A stretch of 64,000 nt of DNA from Prevotella melaninogenica ATCC 25845 (GTDB lineage: Bacteria; Bacteroidota; Bacteroidia; Bacteroidales; Bacteroidaceae): NCBI RefSeq assembly GCF_000144405.1, contig NC_014370.1, positions 439,501 through 503,500 on the forward strand. Direction: 5' to 3'. The position numbers were made by a program, and so were the translations under genes. Positions 10,644-18,808 of this stretch are shown here, one piece after another (the stretch's first letter is position 1; every line of letters starts with the position of its first letter). The notes beneath the pieces were generated by a model. It was given only the letters and a program-made list of their open reading frames with translations, had not been told where the DNA came from and did no database searches.

Positions 10644-11156
10644 ATGGCAATGAATAGAGTAAAAGTAAATAGTGATGTAGAACTGAAAGATCGCTTGGTT
10701 GCTATCAACCGTGTAACTAAGGTTACAAAGGGTGGTCGTACTTTCACATTCGCAGCTATCGTCGTTGTAGGTGACGGTAAGGGCGTTATTGGCTGGGGTC
10801 TTGGTAAGGCTGGTGAGGTTACTGCTGCTATCCAGAAGGGTACAGATTCAGCAAAGAAGAACCTTGTTAAGGTTCCTGTTTTGAAGGGTACTGTTCCTCA
10901 TGAGGCAGAGGCTCGCTTTAGCGGTGCTCATGTTCTCCTTAAGCCAGCTGCTGCCGGTACTGGTTTGAAGGCCGGTGGTGCTATGCGTGCTGTTCTTGAG
11001 AGCGCAGGTGTTACTGACGTGATTGCAAAGTCAAAGGGCTCTTCTAACCCTCATAACCTTGTAAAGGCTACTATCGCTGCACTCGCTGATATGCGTGACG
11101 CATATACAATCGCTGGTGAGCGTGGTATTAGCATGGATAAAGTATTTAACGGTTAA
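10644..11156 (+). CDS. rpsE: Ribosomal protein S5
   Basis: S5 helps decoding fidelity at the mRNA entry site. The 170-aa product has the double-stranded RNA-binding-like N domain ([20 protein letters not shown]) and the [20 protein letters not shown] motif. A second ATG lies two codons downstream (10650) and cannot be excluded as the start. Confidence 0.97.
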   Translation: MAMNRVKVNSDVELKDRLVAINRVTKVTKGGRTFTFAAIVVVGDGKGVIGWGLGKAGEVTAAIQKGTDSAKKNLVKVPVLKGTVPHEAEARFSGAHVLLKPAAAGTGLKAGGAMRAVLESAGVTDVIAKSKGSSNPHNLVKATIAALADMRDAYTIAGERGISMDKVFNG

Positions 11157-11175
11157 TTTTAGGAGGTATTAAATT

Positions 11176-11352
11176 ATGGCAACAATTAAGATTAAGCAGA
11201 TTAAGAGCCGTATTGGTGCTCCTAAGGACCAGAAGGAAACTTTGCAGGCATTGGGACTTCGTAAGATTTCTCAGGTTGTTGAGGTAGAGGATACTCCAAG
11301 CTGCCGAGGTATGATCCGTAAGGTGCATCACCTGGTATCAGTAATTGATTAA
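11176..11352 (+). CDS. rpmD: Ribosomal protein L30
   Basis: L30 is a small 50S protein. Translation from 11176 gives 58 aa beginning MATIKIKQIKSRIGAPKDQK and containing TLQALGLRKISQVVEVEDTP, the L30 core. A strong AGGAGG lies at 11161-11166, a good distance from the ATG. It sits between rpsE and rplO as expected. Confidence 0.95.
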   Translation: MATIKIKQIKSRIGAPKDQKETLQALGLRKISQVVEVEDTPSCRGMIRKVHHLVSVID

Positions 11353-11378
11353 TTAATCTTTTAAAGAAAACAGTAATT

Positions 11379-11825
11379 ATGAAATTAAATAATTTGAAAC
11401 CAGCTGTTGGCTCTACACATTCACGTCGTCGTATTGGTCGTGGTCCAGGTTCTGGACTCGGTGGTACTTCTACTCGTGGTCATAAGGGTGCAAAGTCACG
11501 TTCTGGTTATAAGAAGAAGATTGGCTTTGAGGGTGGTCAGATGCCTCTCCAGCGTCGTGTACCGAAGGCTGGTTTCAAGAACATCAACCACAAGGAATAT
11601 TTCGCTGTAAATCTTTCTACTCTTCAGGCACTTGCTGAGAAGAACAATCTTACTAAGATTGGTGTTGAGGAGCTTAAGGCTGCTGGACTTACCAATGGTA
11701 AGGAACTTGTTAAGGTTCTCGGTAATGGTGAATTGAAGGCTAAGTTGGAGGTTTCAGCAAATGCCTTCTCTAAGACTGCTGAAGAGGCTATCAAGGCAGT
11801 AGGTGGTAACACAACTATAATCTAA
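11379..11825 (+). CDS. rplO: Ribosomal protein L15
   Basis: L15 is a late assembly protein of the 50S subunit. The 148-aa product has the Arg/Gly-rich N-terminal extension (SRRRIGRGPGSGLGGTSTRG, then HKGAKSRSG) and GFEGGQMPLQRRVPKAGF. It ends 4 bases before secY, the conserved pairing. Confidence 0.97.
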   Translation: MKLNNLKPAVGSTHSRRRIGRGPGSGLGGTSTRGHKGAKSRSGYKKKIGFEGGQMPLQRRVPKAGFKNINHKEYFAVNLSTLQALAEKNNLTKIGVEELKAAGLTNGKELVKVLGNGELKAKLEVSANAFSKTAEEAIKAVGGNTTII

Positions 11826-11829
11826 GTTA

Positions 11830-13170
11830 ATGAAAAAGTTTATTGAGACACTGAAGAACTGTTGGAAAATTGAGGATTTGCGTCAGCGACTTCTCATTAC
11901 TATTCTGTTCACAGCTATTTACCGGTTTGGGTCGTTTGTGGTGCTTCCTGGCATCAATCCTACCCTGTTGGAAAAATTGCAGGCACAGACCAAGGGCGGT
12001 CTTATGTCACTTTTGGACATGTTCTCCGGTGGTGCATTTTCTCATGCGTCAATCTTCGCATTAGGAATTATGCCATACATCTCAGCTTCTATCGTTATGC
12101 AGCTCCTTGCCGTCGCTGTACCTTATTTTCAGAAGATGCAGCGTGAAGGCGAGAGTGGCCATAAGAAGATAAATTGGTATACGCGTGTCCTGACAGTAGT
12201 GATCCTACTGTTTCAGGCACCGTCTTACCTGATGAACTTAAAAATGCAGGCCGCTGGTGCGTTAGCATCAGGTATTGATTGGACTACATTTATGATTCCA
12301 GCTACAATTATTCTTGCAGCTGGTTCAATGTTCATTCTTTGGCTCGGTGAGCGTATTACGGATAAAGGTGTCGGAAACGGTATCTCTATTATCATTATGA
12401 TTGGTATCATTGCGCGTCTGCCACAAGCGCTTATTTTGGAATTCGGTAACCGTGTTTCAGAAGCTATCGGTGGTGGTATTGTGATGCTTATCATTGAGAT
12501 TATCATCCTTTATGCTGTTGTATGTGCGGCTATACTTCTGACACAGGGAACTCGTAAGATTCCTGTGCAGTATGCTAAGCGTGTTGTTGGAAATAAACAA
12601 TATGGTGGTGCACGTCAGTATATTCCATTGAAACTTTTCGCAGCTAACGTAATGCCTATTATCTTTGCGCAAGCATTGATGTTTATTCCGTTGGCAATCG
12701 TTCAGTATTCATCTGATAGTACAAGTTCAGTACTTCAGTCTTTGATGAACACGAAAAGTTTGGCTTATAACTGTATTTATGTGCTTCTTATCGTAGTGTT
12801 TACTTATTTCTATACTGCGATTACACTTAATCCAACTCAGATGGCTGAGGATATGAAGCGTAACAACGGTTTTATCCCTGGCGTTAAACCTGGAAAGGAT
12901 ACTGCAGATTACATTGATACTGTTATGTCTCGTCTTACGGGACCAGGAGCTTTGTTTATCGCTTTTATTGCTATTATGCCAGCATTAGCAGGGTATTTAA
13001 ATGTTGCTGATGCATTTGGTCAGTTCTTTGGTGGTACTTCATTGTTGATTCTTGTTGGTGTTGTTATTGACACACTCCAGCAGATTGAGTCACATTTGAT
13101 GATGCGTCACTATGATGGACTTCTCAATTCTGGACATACACGTGGCAATAGTGGTGTTGCAGCCTATTAA
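11830..13170 (+). CDS. secY: Preprotein translocase subunit SecY
   Basis: SecY is the channel of the Sec translocon in the inner membrane. The 446-aa product has about ten hydrophobic segments, the plug region near LLDMFSGGAFSHASIFALGI, and the cytosolic loop with GTRKIPVQYAKRVVG that contacts SecA and the ribosome. It directly follows rplO and is followed by map. Confidence 0.97.
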   Translation: MKKFIETLKNCWKIEDLRQRLLITILFTAIYRFGSFVVLPGINPTLLEKLQAQTKGGLMSLLDMFSGGAFSHASIFALGIMPYISASIVMQLLAVAVPYFQKMQREGESGHKKINWYTRVLTVVILLFQAPSYLMNLKMQAAGALASGIDWTTFMIPATIILAAGSMFILWLGERITDKGVGNGISIIIMIGIIARLPQALILEFGNRVSEAIGGGIVMLIIEIIILYAVVCAAILLTQGTRKIPVQYAKRVVGNKQYGGARQYIPLKLFAANVMPIIFAQALMFIPLAIVQYSSDSTSSVLQSLMNTKSLAYNCIYVLLIVVFTYFYTAITLNPTQMAEDMKRNNGFIPGVKPGKDTADYIDTVMSRLTGPGALFIAFIAIMPALAGYLNVADAFGQFFGGTSLLILVGVVIDTLQQIESHLMMRHYDGLLNSGHTRGNSGVAAY

Positions 13171-13186
13171 ATCTTTATCTTAAGAA

Positions 13187-13987
13187 ATGAGTATATTTCT
13201 AAAGACTGAAGATGAAATTGAACTCATGCGTGAGGCCAACCTGCTGGTCGGTAAAACACTGGCAGAAGTTGGTCATCATGTCAAGCCTGGTGTCACAACT
13301 CTCCAGTTAGATAAAATAGCTGAAGAGTTTATTCGTGACAATGGTGCTATACCCACATTCAAAGGTTATCCAAGTTCTTATGGACCTCCTTTCCCTGGCA
13401 GTATCTGTGCGTCTGTAAACGATGTTGTGGTGCATGGGGTGCCAAGTGAGGATGTAGTTTTGAAAGATGGAGATATTATCTCTGTTGATTGTGGGACTTT
13501 ACTTAATGGTTTCAACGGAGATAGTTGTTATACTTTTTGTGTTGGGGAAGTAAGTGAAGATGTCAAGAAGTTGCTTCGTACAACGAAGGAATCCCTTTAT
13601 AAGGGTATTGAGGTAGCACAAGCAGGTCATCATGTAGGTGATATTGGTCAAGTGATTCAGGATTATTGCCAAGCACAAGGTTATGGTATAGTTCGTGAAT
13701 TAACAGGACATGGTATTGGTCGTGAGATGCATGAGGAGCCATCCGTTCCCAATTATGGTAAGCGTGGGAGTGGAGTATTGCTTAAGGCAGGAATGTGTAT
13801 TGCGATAGAACCGATGGTAACTATGGGTAAACGAGAAATTGGTTTATTACCTGATCGTTGGAGTATCGTTACACGTGATCGTCATCCGGCAGCCCATTTT
13901 GAGCATACTATTGCGATTAGGGCTGGTAAGGCTGATATTTTATCTTCTTTTGAGGAAGTTGAACATTTAGAAGGACAAAATTTTTAA
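13187..13987 (+). CDS. map: Methionine aminopeptidase, type I
   Basis: This enzyme removes the N-terminal methionine from nascent proteins. The 266-aa product has the metal ligands of the pita-bread fold: Asp in SVDCGTLL, Asp in GDSCYTF, His in LTGHGIGREMHEEP, Glu in CIAIEPM and Glu in FEHTIAI. It lies between secY and infA, a placement shared by many bacteria. Confidence 0.97.
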   Translation: MSIFLKTEDEIELMREANLLVGKTLAEVGHHVKPGVTTLQLDKIAEEFIRDNGAIPTFKGYPSSYGPPFPGSICASVNDVVVHGVPSEDVVLKDGDIISVDCGTLLNGFNGDSCYTFCVGEVSEDVKKLLRTTKESLYKGIEVAQAGHHVGDIGQVIQDYCQAQGYGIVRELTGHGIGREMHEEPSVPNYGKRGSGVLLKAGMCIAIEPMVTMGKREIGLLPDRWSIVTRDRHPAAHFEHTIAIRAGKADILSSFEEVEHLEGQNF

Positions 13988-13994
13988 TTAGTAT

Positions 13995-14213
13995 ATGGCA
14001 AAGCAAACTGCAATAGAGCAGGATGGAACAATTCTTGAAGCACTTTCAAATGCAATGTTCCGAGTGGAATTAGAGAATGGTGTTGACATCACCGCTCATA
14101 TTTCCGGTAAAATGAGAATGCACTACATCAAGATTCTTCCTGGTGACAAGGTGAAGGTTGAGATGAGTCCATACGATTTAACTAAAGGTCGAATCGTTTT
14201 CAGATACAAATAA
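13995..14213 (+). CDS. infA: Translation initiation factor IF-1
   Basis: IF-1 is the OB-fold initiation factor that occupies the A site. The 72-aa product has [20 protein letters not shown] and ends with [15 protein letters not shown], diagnostic for IF-1. It lies 7 bases after map and 13 before rpmJ. Confidence 0.97.
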   Translation: MAKQTAIEQDGTILEALSNAMFRVELENGVDITAHISGKMRMHYIKILPGDKVKVEMSPYDLTKGRIVFRYK

Positions 14214-14226
14214 ACAACATAGAGAT

Positions 14227-14343
14227 ATGAAGACAAGAGCATCATTAAAGAAGCGTACAGCTGACTGCAAGATCGTTCGTCGTAAGGGTCGTCTGTTCGT
14301 TATTAACAAGAAAAACCCTAAGTTCAAAACACGTCAGGGTTAA
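14227..14343 (+). CDS. rpmJ: Ribosomal protein L36, zinc-free form
   Basis: L36 is the smallest 50S protein. Translation from 14227 gives 38 aa: start [10 protein letters not shown], then [18 protein letters not shown], end PKFKTRQG. Only one of the four zinc ligands of the Cys-containing form remains (Cys14), so this is the ligand-lacking type. Confidence 0.95.
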   Translation: MKTRASLKKRTADCKIVRRKGRLFVINKKNPKFKTRQG

Positions 14344-14385
14344 GTTAAAAAAGCGTAAAGAGTAAGTTTTCTCGTAATTAATGCT

Positions 14386-14393
14386 TACCTTTG
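14386..14393 (+). promoter_or_regulatory. Candidate internal promoter before rpsM (TACCTTTG)
   Basis: TACCTTTG matches the -7 box TAnnTTTG and lies in the 97-base gap between rpmJ and rpsM. No clear TTG is found 19-21 bases upstream. Transcription would start at about 14400 and give a leader of about 40 bases for the alpha-type genes rpsM-rpsK-rpsD-rpoA-rplQ. Confidence 0.5.
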
Positions 14394-14440
14394 CGTGCTT
14401 TTTAGCGGTAAATGACATTTATTTATTTAATTATCAAACA

Positions 14441-14821
14441 ATGGCAATAAGAATTGTTGGAGTAGATTTGCCCCAGAATAAGCGTGGCGAAATCGCATTG
14501 ACCTATATCTATGGTATTGGTCGAAGTAGTTCAGCAAAGATATTGGATAAGGCTGGTATTAGCCGTGACCTGAAGGTCAGCGAGTGGTCTGATGACCAGG
14601 CAGCCAAGATCCGTGAAATTATCGGTGCTGAATTCAAAGTTGAAGGTGATCTCCGTTCTGAGATCCAAATGAACATCAAGCGCCTCATGGATATCGGTTG
14701 CTATCGTGGTGTTAGACATCGTAATGGTCTTCCTGTTCGCGGTCAGAGTACTAAGAACAATGCTCGTACCCGTAAGGGAAAGAAGAAGACTGTTGCTAAT
14801 AAGAAGAAGGCTACTAAGTAA
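14441..14821 (+). CDS. rpsM: Ribosomal protein S13
   Basis: S13 is in the 30S head and contacts the P-site tRNA. The frame is open from 14381, but the ATG at 14441 gives the family start [20 protein letters not shown] and leaves the promoter-like box outside the gene. The 126-aa product has [20 protein letters not shown] and a basic tail. Confidence 0.96.
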   Translation: MAIRIVGVDLPQNKRGEIALTYIYGIGRSSSAKILDKAGISRDLKVSEWSDDQAAKIREIIGAEFKVEGDLRSEIQMNIKRLMDIGCYRGVRHRNGLPVRGQSTKNNARTRKGKKKTVANKKKATK

Positions 14822-14841
14822 TTCTAAGGAGGAAATTAATT

Positions 14842-15231
14842 ATGGCAAAGAAATCAGCAACATCTAAAAAAAGAAATGTAAGAGTTGATGCGTTGGGACA
14901 GCTCCACGTACACAGCTCATTCAATAACATCATTGTATCTTTGGCTAACAACGAGGGTCAGGTTATCTCTTGGTCTTCGGCTGGTAAGATGGGATTCCGT
15001 GGATCAAAGAAGAATACACCTTACGCTGCTCAGATGGCAGCAGAGGATTGCTCTAAGGTAGCTTTCGATCTCGGTCTTCGTAAGGTTAAGGCATTCGTTA
15101 AGGGTCCAGGTAACGGTCGTGAGAGCGCAATCCGTGCGGTGAATGCAGCAGGTATTCAGGTAACTGAAATCGTTGACGTTACTCCATTGCCACACAACGG
15201 CTGCCGTCCTCCAAAGCGTCGTCGTGTATAA
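14842..15231 (+). CDS. rpsK: Ribosomal protein S11
   Basis: S11 lines the 30S platform near the E site. The 129-aa product has [32 protein letters not shown] and ends with [14 protein letters not shown] strong AAGGAGGA at 14826-14833 precedes the ATG, uncommon in this phylum. Confidence 0.97.
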   Translation: MAKKSATSKKRNVRVDALGQLHVHSSFNNIIVSLANNEGQVISWSSAGKMGFRGSKKNTPYAAQMAAEDCSKVAFDLGLRKVKAFVKGPGNGRESAIRAVNAAGIQVTEIVDVTPLPHNGCRPPKRRRV

Positions 15232-15268
15232 TCACATCTTATAACAATTAAAAGAATTCATATTAATT

Positions 15269-15877
15269 ATGGCAAGATACATAGGTCCAAAATCACGAAT
15301 TGCACGCCGTTTCGGTGAGCCAATTTTCGGCGCAGATAAGGTATTAGCTAAGAGAAACTTCCCTCCTGGACAGCACGGTAATAACCGTCGTCGCAAGGTA
15401 TCTGAGTATGGTGCTCAGCTTGCAGAGAAGCAGAAGGCTAAATACACTTATGGCGTTTTGGAGCGTCAGTTCCGTAATCTGTTCGATAAGGCTGCAAAGG
15501 CAGAGGGTATTACTGGTGAGGTTCTTCTTCAGAGCCTTGAGAGCCGTCTGGATAATGTAGTGTTCCGTCTTGGTATCGCTCCTACTCGTGCAGCTGCTCG
15601 TCAGCTCGTTAGCCACAAACACATTGTTGTTAACGGTAATGTCGTAAATATTGCTTCATATCAGGTAAAGGCAGGTGACGTTGTAGGCGTTCGCGAGAAG
15701 GCTAAGTCACTTGAGGTTATCGAGGCTGCTTTGGCAGGCTTCAATCACAGCAAGTATCCTTGGCTCGAGTGGGATGATAACGCTAAGTGCGGTAAGTTCC
15801 TCCATCGTCCAGACCGTGCTGACATCCCTGAGAACATTAAGGAGCAGTTAATCGTTGAGTTGTACTCTAAACAATAA
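15269..15877 (+). CDS. rpsD: Ribosomal protein S4
   Basis: S4 is a primary assembly protein of the 30S body. The 202-aa product starts [20 protein letters not shown] and has the S4 RNA-binding domain ([20 protein letters not shown], then [13 protein letters not shown]). No N-terminal Cys cluster is present, so it is the zinc-free type. It lies between rpsK and rpoA. Confidence 0.97.
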   Translation: MARYIGPKSRIARRFGEPIFGADKVLAKRNFPPGQHGNNRRRKVSEYGAQLAEKQKAKYTYGVLERQFRNLFDKAAKAEGITGEVLLQSLESRLDNVVFRLGIAPTRAAARQLVSHKHIVVNGNVVNIASYQVKAGDVVGVREKAKSLEVIEAALAGFNHSKYPWLEWDDNAKCGKFLHRPDRADIPENIKEQLIVELYSKQ

Positions 15878-15891
15878 AATTCATTAAATTA

Positions 15892-16890
15892 ATGGCGATA
15901 TTAGCATTTCAAAAACCTGATAAAGTAGTGATGCTGGAGGCCAATGACCATTTCGGCAAGTTCGAATTTCGTCCTCTTGAGCCTGGCTTTGGTGTTACCA
16001 TTGGTAACGCTCTTCGCCGCATCCTCCTTTCATCGCTGGAAGGTTTCGCTATCAACACTATCCGTATAGCTGGTGTTGAGCACGAATTCTCTTCAGTTCC
16101 AGGTGTAAAGGAAGATGTTACCAACATCATCTTGAATCTCAAGCAAGTTCGATTCAAGCAAGTAGTAGAAGAATTCGAGAATGAGAAAGTTAGTATCACC
16201 GTAGAGAATTCCACCGAATTCAAAGCAGGTGATATCGGTAAGTATCTGACTGGATTTGAAGTGTTAAACCCTGATTTGGTGATTTGTCATTTAGACTCCA
16301 AGGCTTCTATGCAGATTGATTTGACCATCAACAAGGGACGTGGTTACGTTCCTGCTGAGGAAAATCGCGAATACTGCACTGATGTAAACGTACTCCCAAT
16401 CGATTCCATCTACACCCCAATTCGTAACGTAAAATATGCCGTTGAGCCATATCGTGTTGAACAGAAGACCGACTATGACAAATTGGTTGTTGAAGTTACG
16501 ACAGATGGTTCCATCCACCCAAAGGATGCACTGAAAGAGGCTGCAAAGATTCTTATTTATCACTTCATGTTGTTCTCTGATGAGAAGATTACTCTTGAGA
16601 ATCCAGATCAGGAGGGCAACCAAGAGTTTGATGAGGAGGTTCTGCACATGCGCCAGCTCTTGAAGACCAAGTTGACCGACGCAAGTCTCAATTTGAGTGT
16701 TCGTGCACTCAACTGCTTGAAGGCAGCTGATGTAGAGACATTAGGCGACCTCGTACAGTACAACAAGACGGATCTTCTTAAGTTCCGTAACTTTGGTAAG
16801 AAATCGCTTTCTGAGCTTGATGATTTGCTCGAGAGTCTGAATCTGTCGTTTGGAACCGACATTACAAAGTATAAATTGGATAAAGAATAG
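15892..16890 (+). CDS. rpoA: RNA polymerase alpha subunit
   Basis: Alpha nucleates RNA polymerase assembly and contacts activators and UP elements. The 332-aa product has the dimerisation N-terminal domain ([20 protein letters not shown]) and, after a linker, the C-terminal HhH domain ([36 protein letters not shown]). It lies 14 bases after rpsD. Confidence 0.98.
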   Translation: MAILAFQKPDKVVMLEANDHFGKFEFRPLEPGFGVTIGNALRRILLSSLEGFAINTIRIAGVEHEFSSVPGVKEDVTNIILNLKQVRFKQVVEEFENEKVSITVENSTEFKAGDIGKYLTGFEVLNPDLVICHLDSKASMQIDLTINKGRGYVPAEENREYCTDVNVLPIDSIYTPIRNVKYAVEPYRVEQKTDYDKLVVEVTTDGSIHPKDALKEAAKILIYHFMLFSDEKITLENPDQEGNQEFDEEVLHMRQLLKTKLTDASLNLSVRALNCLKAADVETLGDLVQYNKTDLLKFRNFGKKSLSELDDLLESLNLSFGTDITKYKLDKE

Positions 16891-16948
16891 TTGACGAGTT
16901 GTCTAAACGACAAGTTGACGGGTTTATCCACAACAAGTTAAAAACAAA

Positions 16949-17431
16949 ATGAGACATAATAAGAAATTCAACCATTTGGGTCGTACTGCTGACCACCGCG
17001 CTGCGTTGCTTTCAAACTTGGCAGTTGCTTTGATTCAGCACAAAAGAATCACTACGACTCTTGCTAAGGCAAAGGCTCTTAAGAAGTATGTTGAGCCGCT
17101 GATCACACGTTCTAAGAATGATACAACTAACTCACGTCGTGTTGTATTCCGTTATCTTCAGAACAAAGAGGCTGTTACTGAGCTCTTCAAGGAGATTTCA
17201 GTTAAGGTAGCTGATCGTCCAGGCGGTTATACACGCGTTATCAAGCTCGGTACTCGTCAGGGTGACGCTGCTCAGATAGCATTCATCGAGTTGGTTGACT
17301 ACAATGAGAATATGGCTAAGTCTCCAAAGGCTGATGCTAAGAAGACTCGTCGTAGCCGTCGTTCTACAAAGAAGGCTGATGCACCTGCAGAGGCTGCTGA
17401 GAACGTTGCTGAAGAAGCAAAGGCTGAATAA
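16949..17431 (+). CDS. rplQ: Ribosomal protein L17, with Lys/Ala-rich tail
   Basis: L17 lies near the tunnel exit. The first 115 or so residues are the family core ([39 protein letters not shown]). The remaining 40 or so are a low-complexity tail with a basic run then an Ala/Glu-rich end ([18 protein letters not shown]). It is the last gene of the translation locus, with a strong terminator 30 bases later. Confidence 0.96.
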   Translation: MRHNKKFNHLGRTADHRAALLSNLAVALIQHKRITTTLAKAKALKKYVEPLITRSKNDTTNSRRVVFRYLQNKEAVTELFKEISVKVADRPGGYTRVIKLGTRQGDAAQIAFIELVDYNENMAKSPKADAKKTRRSRRSTKKADAPAEAAENVAEEAKAE

Positions 17432-17460
17432 TCCGAATAGATTTTATCTCTATATAAAGA

Positions 17461-17493
17461 ACTCCCGGTACTTAATGTATCGGGAGTTTTTTT
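17461..17493 (+). terminator. Intrinsic terminator after rplQ
   Basis: A 10-bp stem (ACTCCCGGTA, 17461-17470, with TATCGGGAGT, 17478-17487, one G-T pair) is followed by a run of seven T. It closes the ribosomal locus. The stem could also serve the convergent gene ending at 17508, but the T run is on the + side. Confidence 0.9.
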
Positions 17494-17507
17494 GTAGATT
17501 AAGCTTT

Positions 17508-18026
17508 CTACTTTAGCATTCTTGCTACATAGCCATTGTGGCGGAACCATTTATGTGCCCAGTTGGGTACCATAAAGATATAGCCAGAGATGTCTTCGTG
17601 CGGGGCGCAGTCAAGTTGGTTTCCAATGATGTCTGCTGCTTCTTGTACAGATGTCCCGTATAAACGTGCTAATTCTTCGCGTATGAGCGTATAAGTGATG
17701 TTACGGATAGTTGCAGCGTTGACGGGTTGATCACCTAACAGAGCTAATAATTCGTCTTTTTCTGGTATCTTAACCTTTGGACCAACACGTAGCCCTTCAA
17801 AGCAGTATTCCCCATCTACTTTATACATCGTAAACCCATCTCTGCTGTTACGTTCGTTACATTCCTCTGCCATTTGACGTGCAATAGGGTGGGTGATACG
17901 TTGTAATATCTCTGTGATAATGGGTTGATGACGTAATTGTCCGTATGTATAGCCTTCTCCGTTGATACCTCCAGAACCAGCTGGGATATCAGAGTCGGAG
18001 ATTATGCATAACTCTTTTCTTTCCAT
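17508..18026 (-). CDS. Unknown 172-aa protein; a truncated second copy of its 3' end lies at 28143-28335
   Basis: I do not recognise a family. The product is soluble, without signal peptide or membrane segment. Its C-terminal third (EAADIIGNQLDCAPHEDISG, then the aromatic VPNWAHKWFRHNGYV) is repeated almost unchanged in a degraded copy 10 kb away. It starts 10 bases after the stop of the 181-aa gene, so the two probably form one transcription unit. The remnant shows that this end has been duplicated, as happens with exchangeable modules; a toxin or immunity role would be speculation. Confidence 0.75.
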   Translation of the reverse strand: MERKELCIISDSDIPAGSGGINGEGYTYGQLRHQPIITEILQRITHPIARQMAEECNERNSRDGFTMYKVDGEYCFEGLRVGPKVKIPEKDELLALLGDQPVNAATIRNITYTLIREELARLYGTSVQEAADIIGNQLDCAPHEDISGYIFMVPNWAHKWFRHNGYVARMLK

Positions 18027-18036
18027 TTATTCTTGT

Positions 18037-18582
18037 TTAAGTATTCTGATTAAATTTTAGTTCAAACTTTGTGTAGAAGTCCCTAACATAAATAAAGTCG
18101 ATGATACTGAAGCTTGTATGGTCGTATAGATTGTGGAAATGCTGATGAAGGTGTAAGTCGTAACTCCATTCTCGGTCTAACCCTTCATTCCAACAATCAT
18201 TCGCATCTTGCATTCCCATGAGTTCCATATCTGTCTTGTCGTCTTCCTCTCCATGATATCCGTCAAAACTCATGCAGCAACCATATTTGCAATAGATGTC
18301 GTTATAGCCTTCATCATTGAGAATCTCCCATATCATTTCTGATTCTTCTCCTTGAAAAGGATTACTGTTCGAGTATTGTTTGTTTTTTTCTAAGAAGATT
18401 TTACACTCTACACCCTCAAACAGCAAACTACTTCCACTATCTGCCAATATTTTCTTTGTGTTGTAATACAACTCTCTGCTTTGTTGATAGTTTTTAATTA
18501 CTACTTCTTTAAGTGTTTCGTTGAATTCCTTTAACAGCTGATAGTTTTCAGCTGTTGGCTTGAATAGTTGGTTAAGGAGCAT
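18037..18582 (-). CDS. Unknown 181-aa protein, operon partner of the 172-aa gene
   Basis: No family is recognised. The product is soluble, rich in Asp, Glu, Tyr and Phe, with a Cys/Asp/Glu-rich middle (YCKYGCCMSFDGYHGEEDD) and an aromatic, His-rich C-terminal part (LHLHQHFHNLYDHTSF). Its stop lies 10 bases upstream of the next gene, which suggests linked function. Small acidic proteins paired with another small gene are often immunity proteins, but nothing here proves that. Confidence 0.7.
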   Translation of the reverse strand: MLLNQLFKPTAENYQLLKEFNETLKEVVIKNYQQSRELYYNTKKILADSGSSLLFEGVECKIFLEKNKQYSNSNPFQGEESEMIWEILNDEGYNDIYCKYGCCMSFDGYHGEEDDKTDMELMGMQDANDCWNEGLDREWSYDLHLHQHFHNLYDHTSFSIIDFIYVRDFYTKFELKFNQNT

Positions 18583-18620
18583 TCGACGATTAAAGATGAG
18601 ATTTTGGTATAAGTGACAAA

Positions 18621-18639
18621 AAGAGACCTAAAGTCTCTT
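18621..18639. repeat. Short 7-bp inverted repeat
   Basis: AAGAGAC (18621-18627) and GTCTCTT (18633-18639) are perfect inverted arms around a 5-base loop, just upstream of the 181-aa gene on the minus strand. It could be a leader hairpin or an operator. Confidence 0.4.
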
Positions 18640-18661
18640 GTAATCCATTTATTTCACGAAG

Positions 18662-18690
18662 GAGGGTGTGTTCATAATTGACACACCCTC
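18662..18690 (-). terminator. Perfect 10-bp hairpin after the susC/susD pair
   Basis: GAGGGTGTGT (18662-18671) and ACACACCCTC (18681-18690) pair perfectly around 9 bases. It lies 119 bases downstream of the SusD-like gene and upstream of the 181-aa gene on the same strand, so it probably insulates the two units. The T run on the minus side is poor. Confidence 0.6.
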
Positions 18691-18808
18691 TTTCAATAAT
18701 CTAACGAAAACAATCTTGAGGCAGGTGAGCGCAAGTTTATTGGGTGTTTATACCCACTTGCTTCTTCATAGCGTTTATTGATGCCTCTTTATTCTGCAAG
18801 TCTCCCTA

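Noticed and set aside
14381..14440. Extended N-terminus of S13 from the ATG at 14381
   Set aside because: The extra 20 residues are not S13-like and would overlap the promoter-like box; the ATG at 14441 gives the family start.
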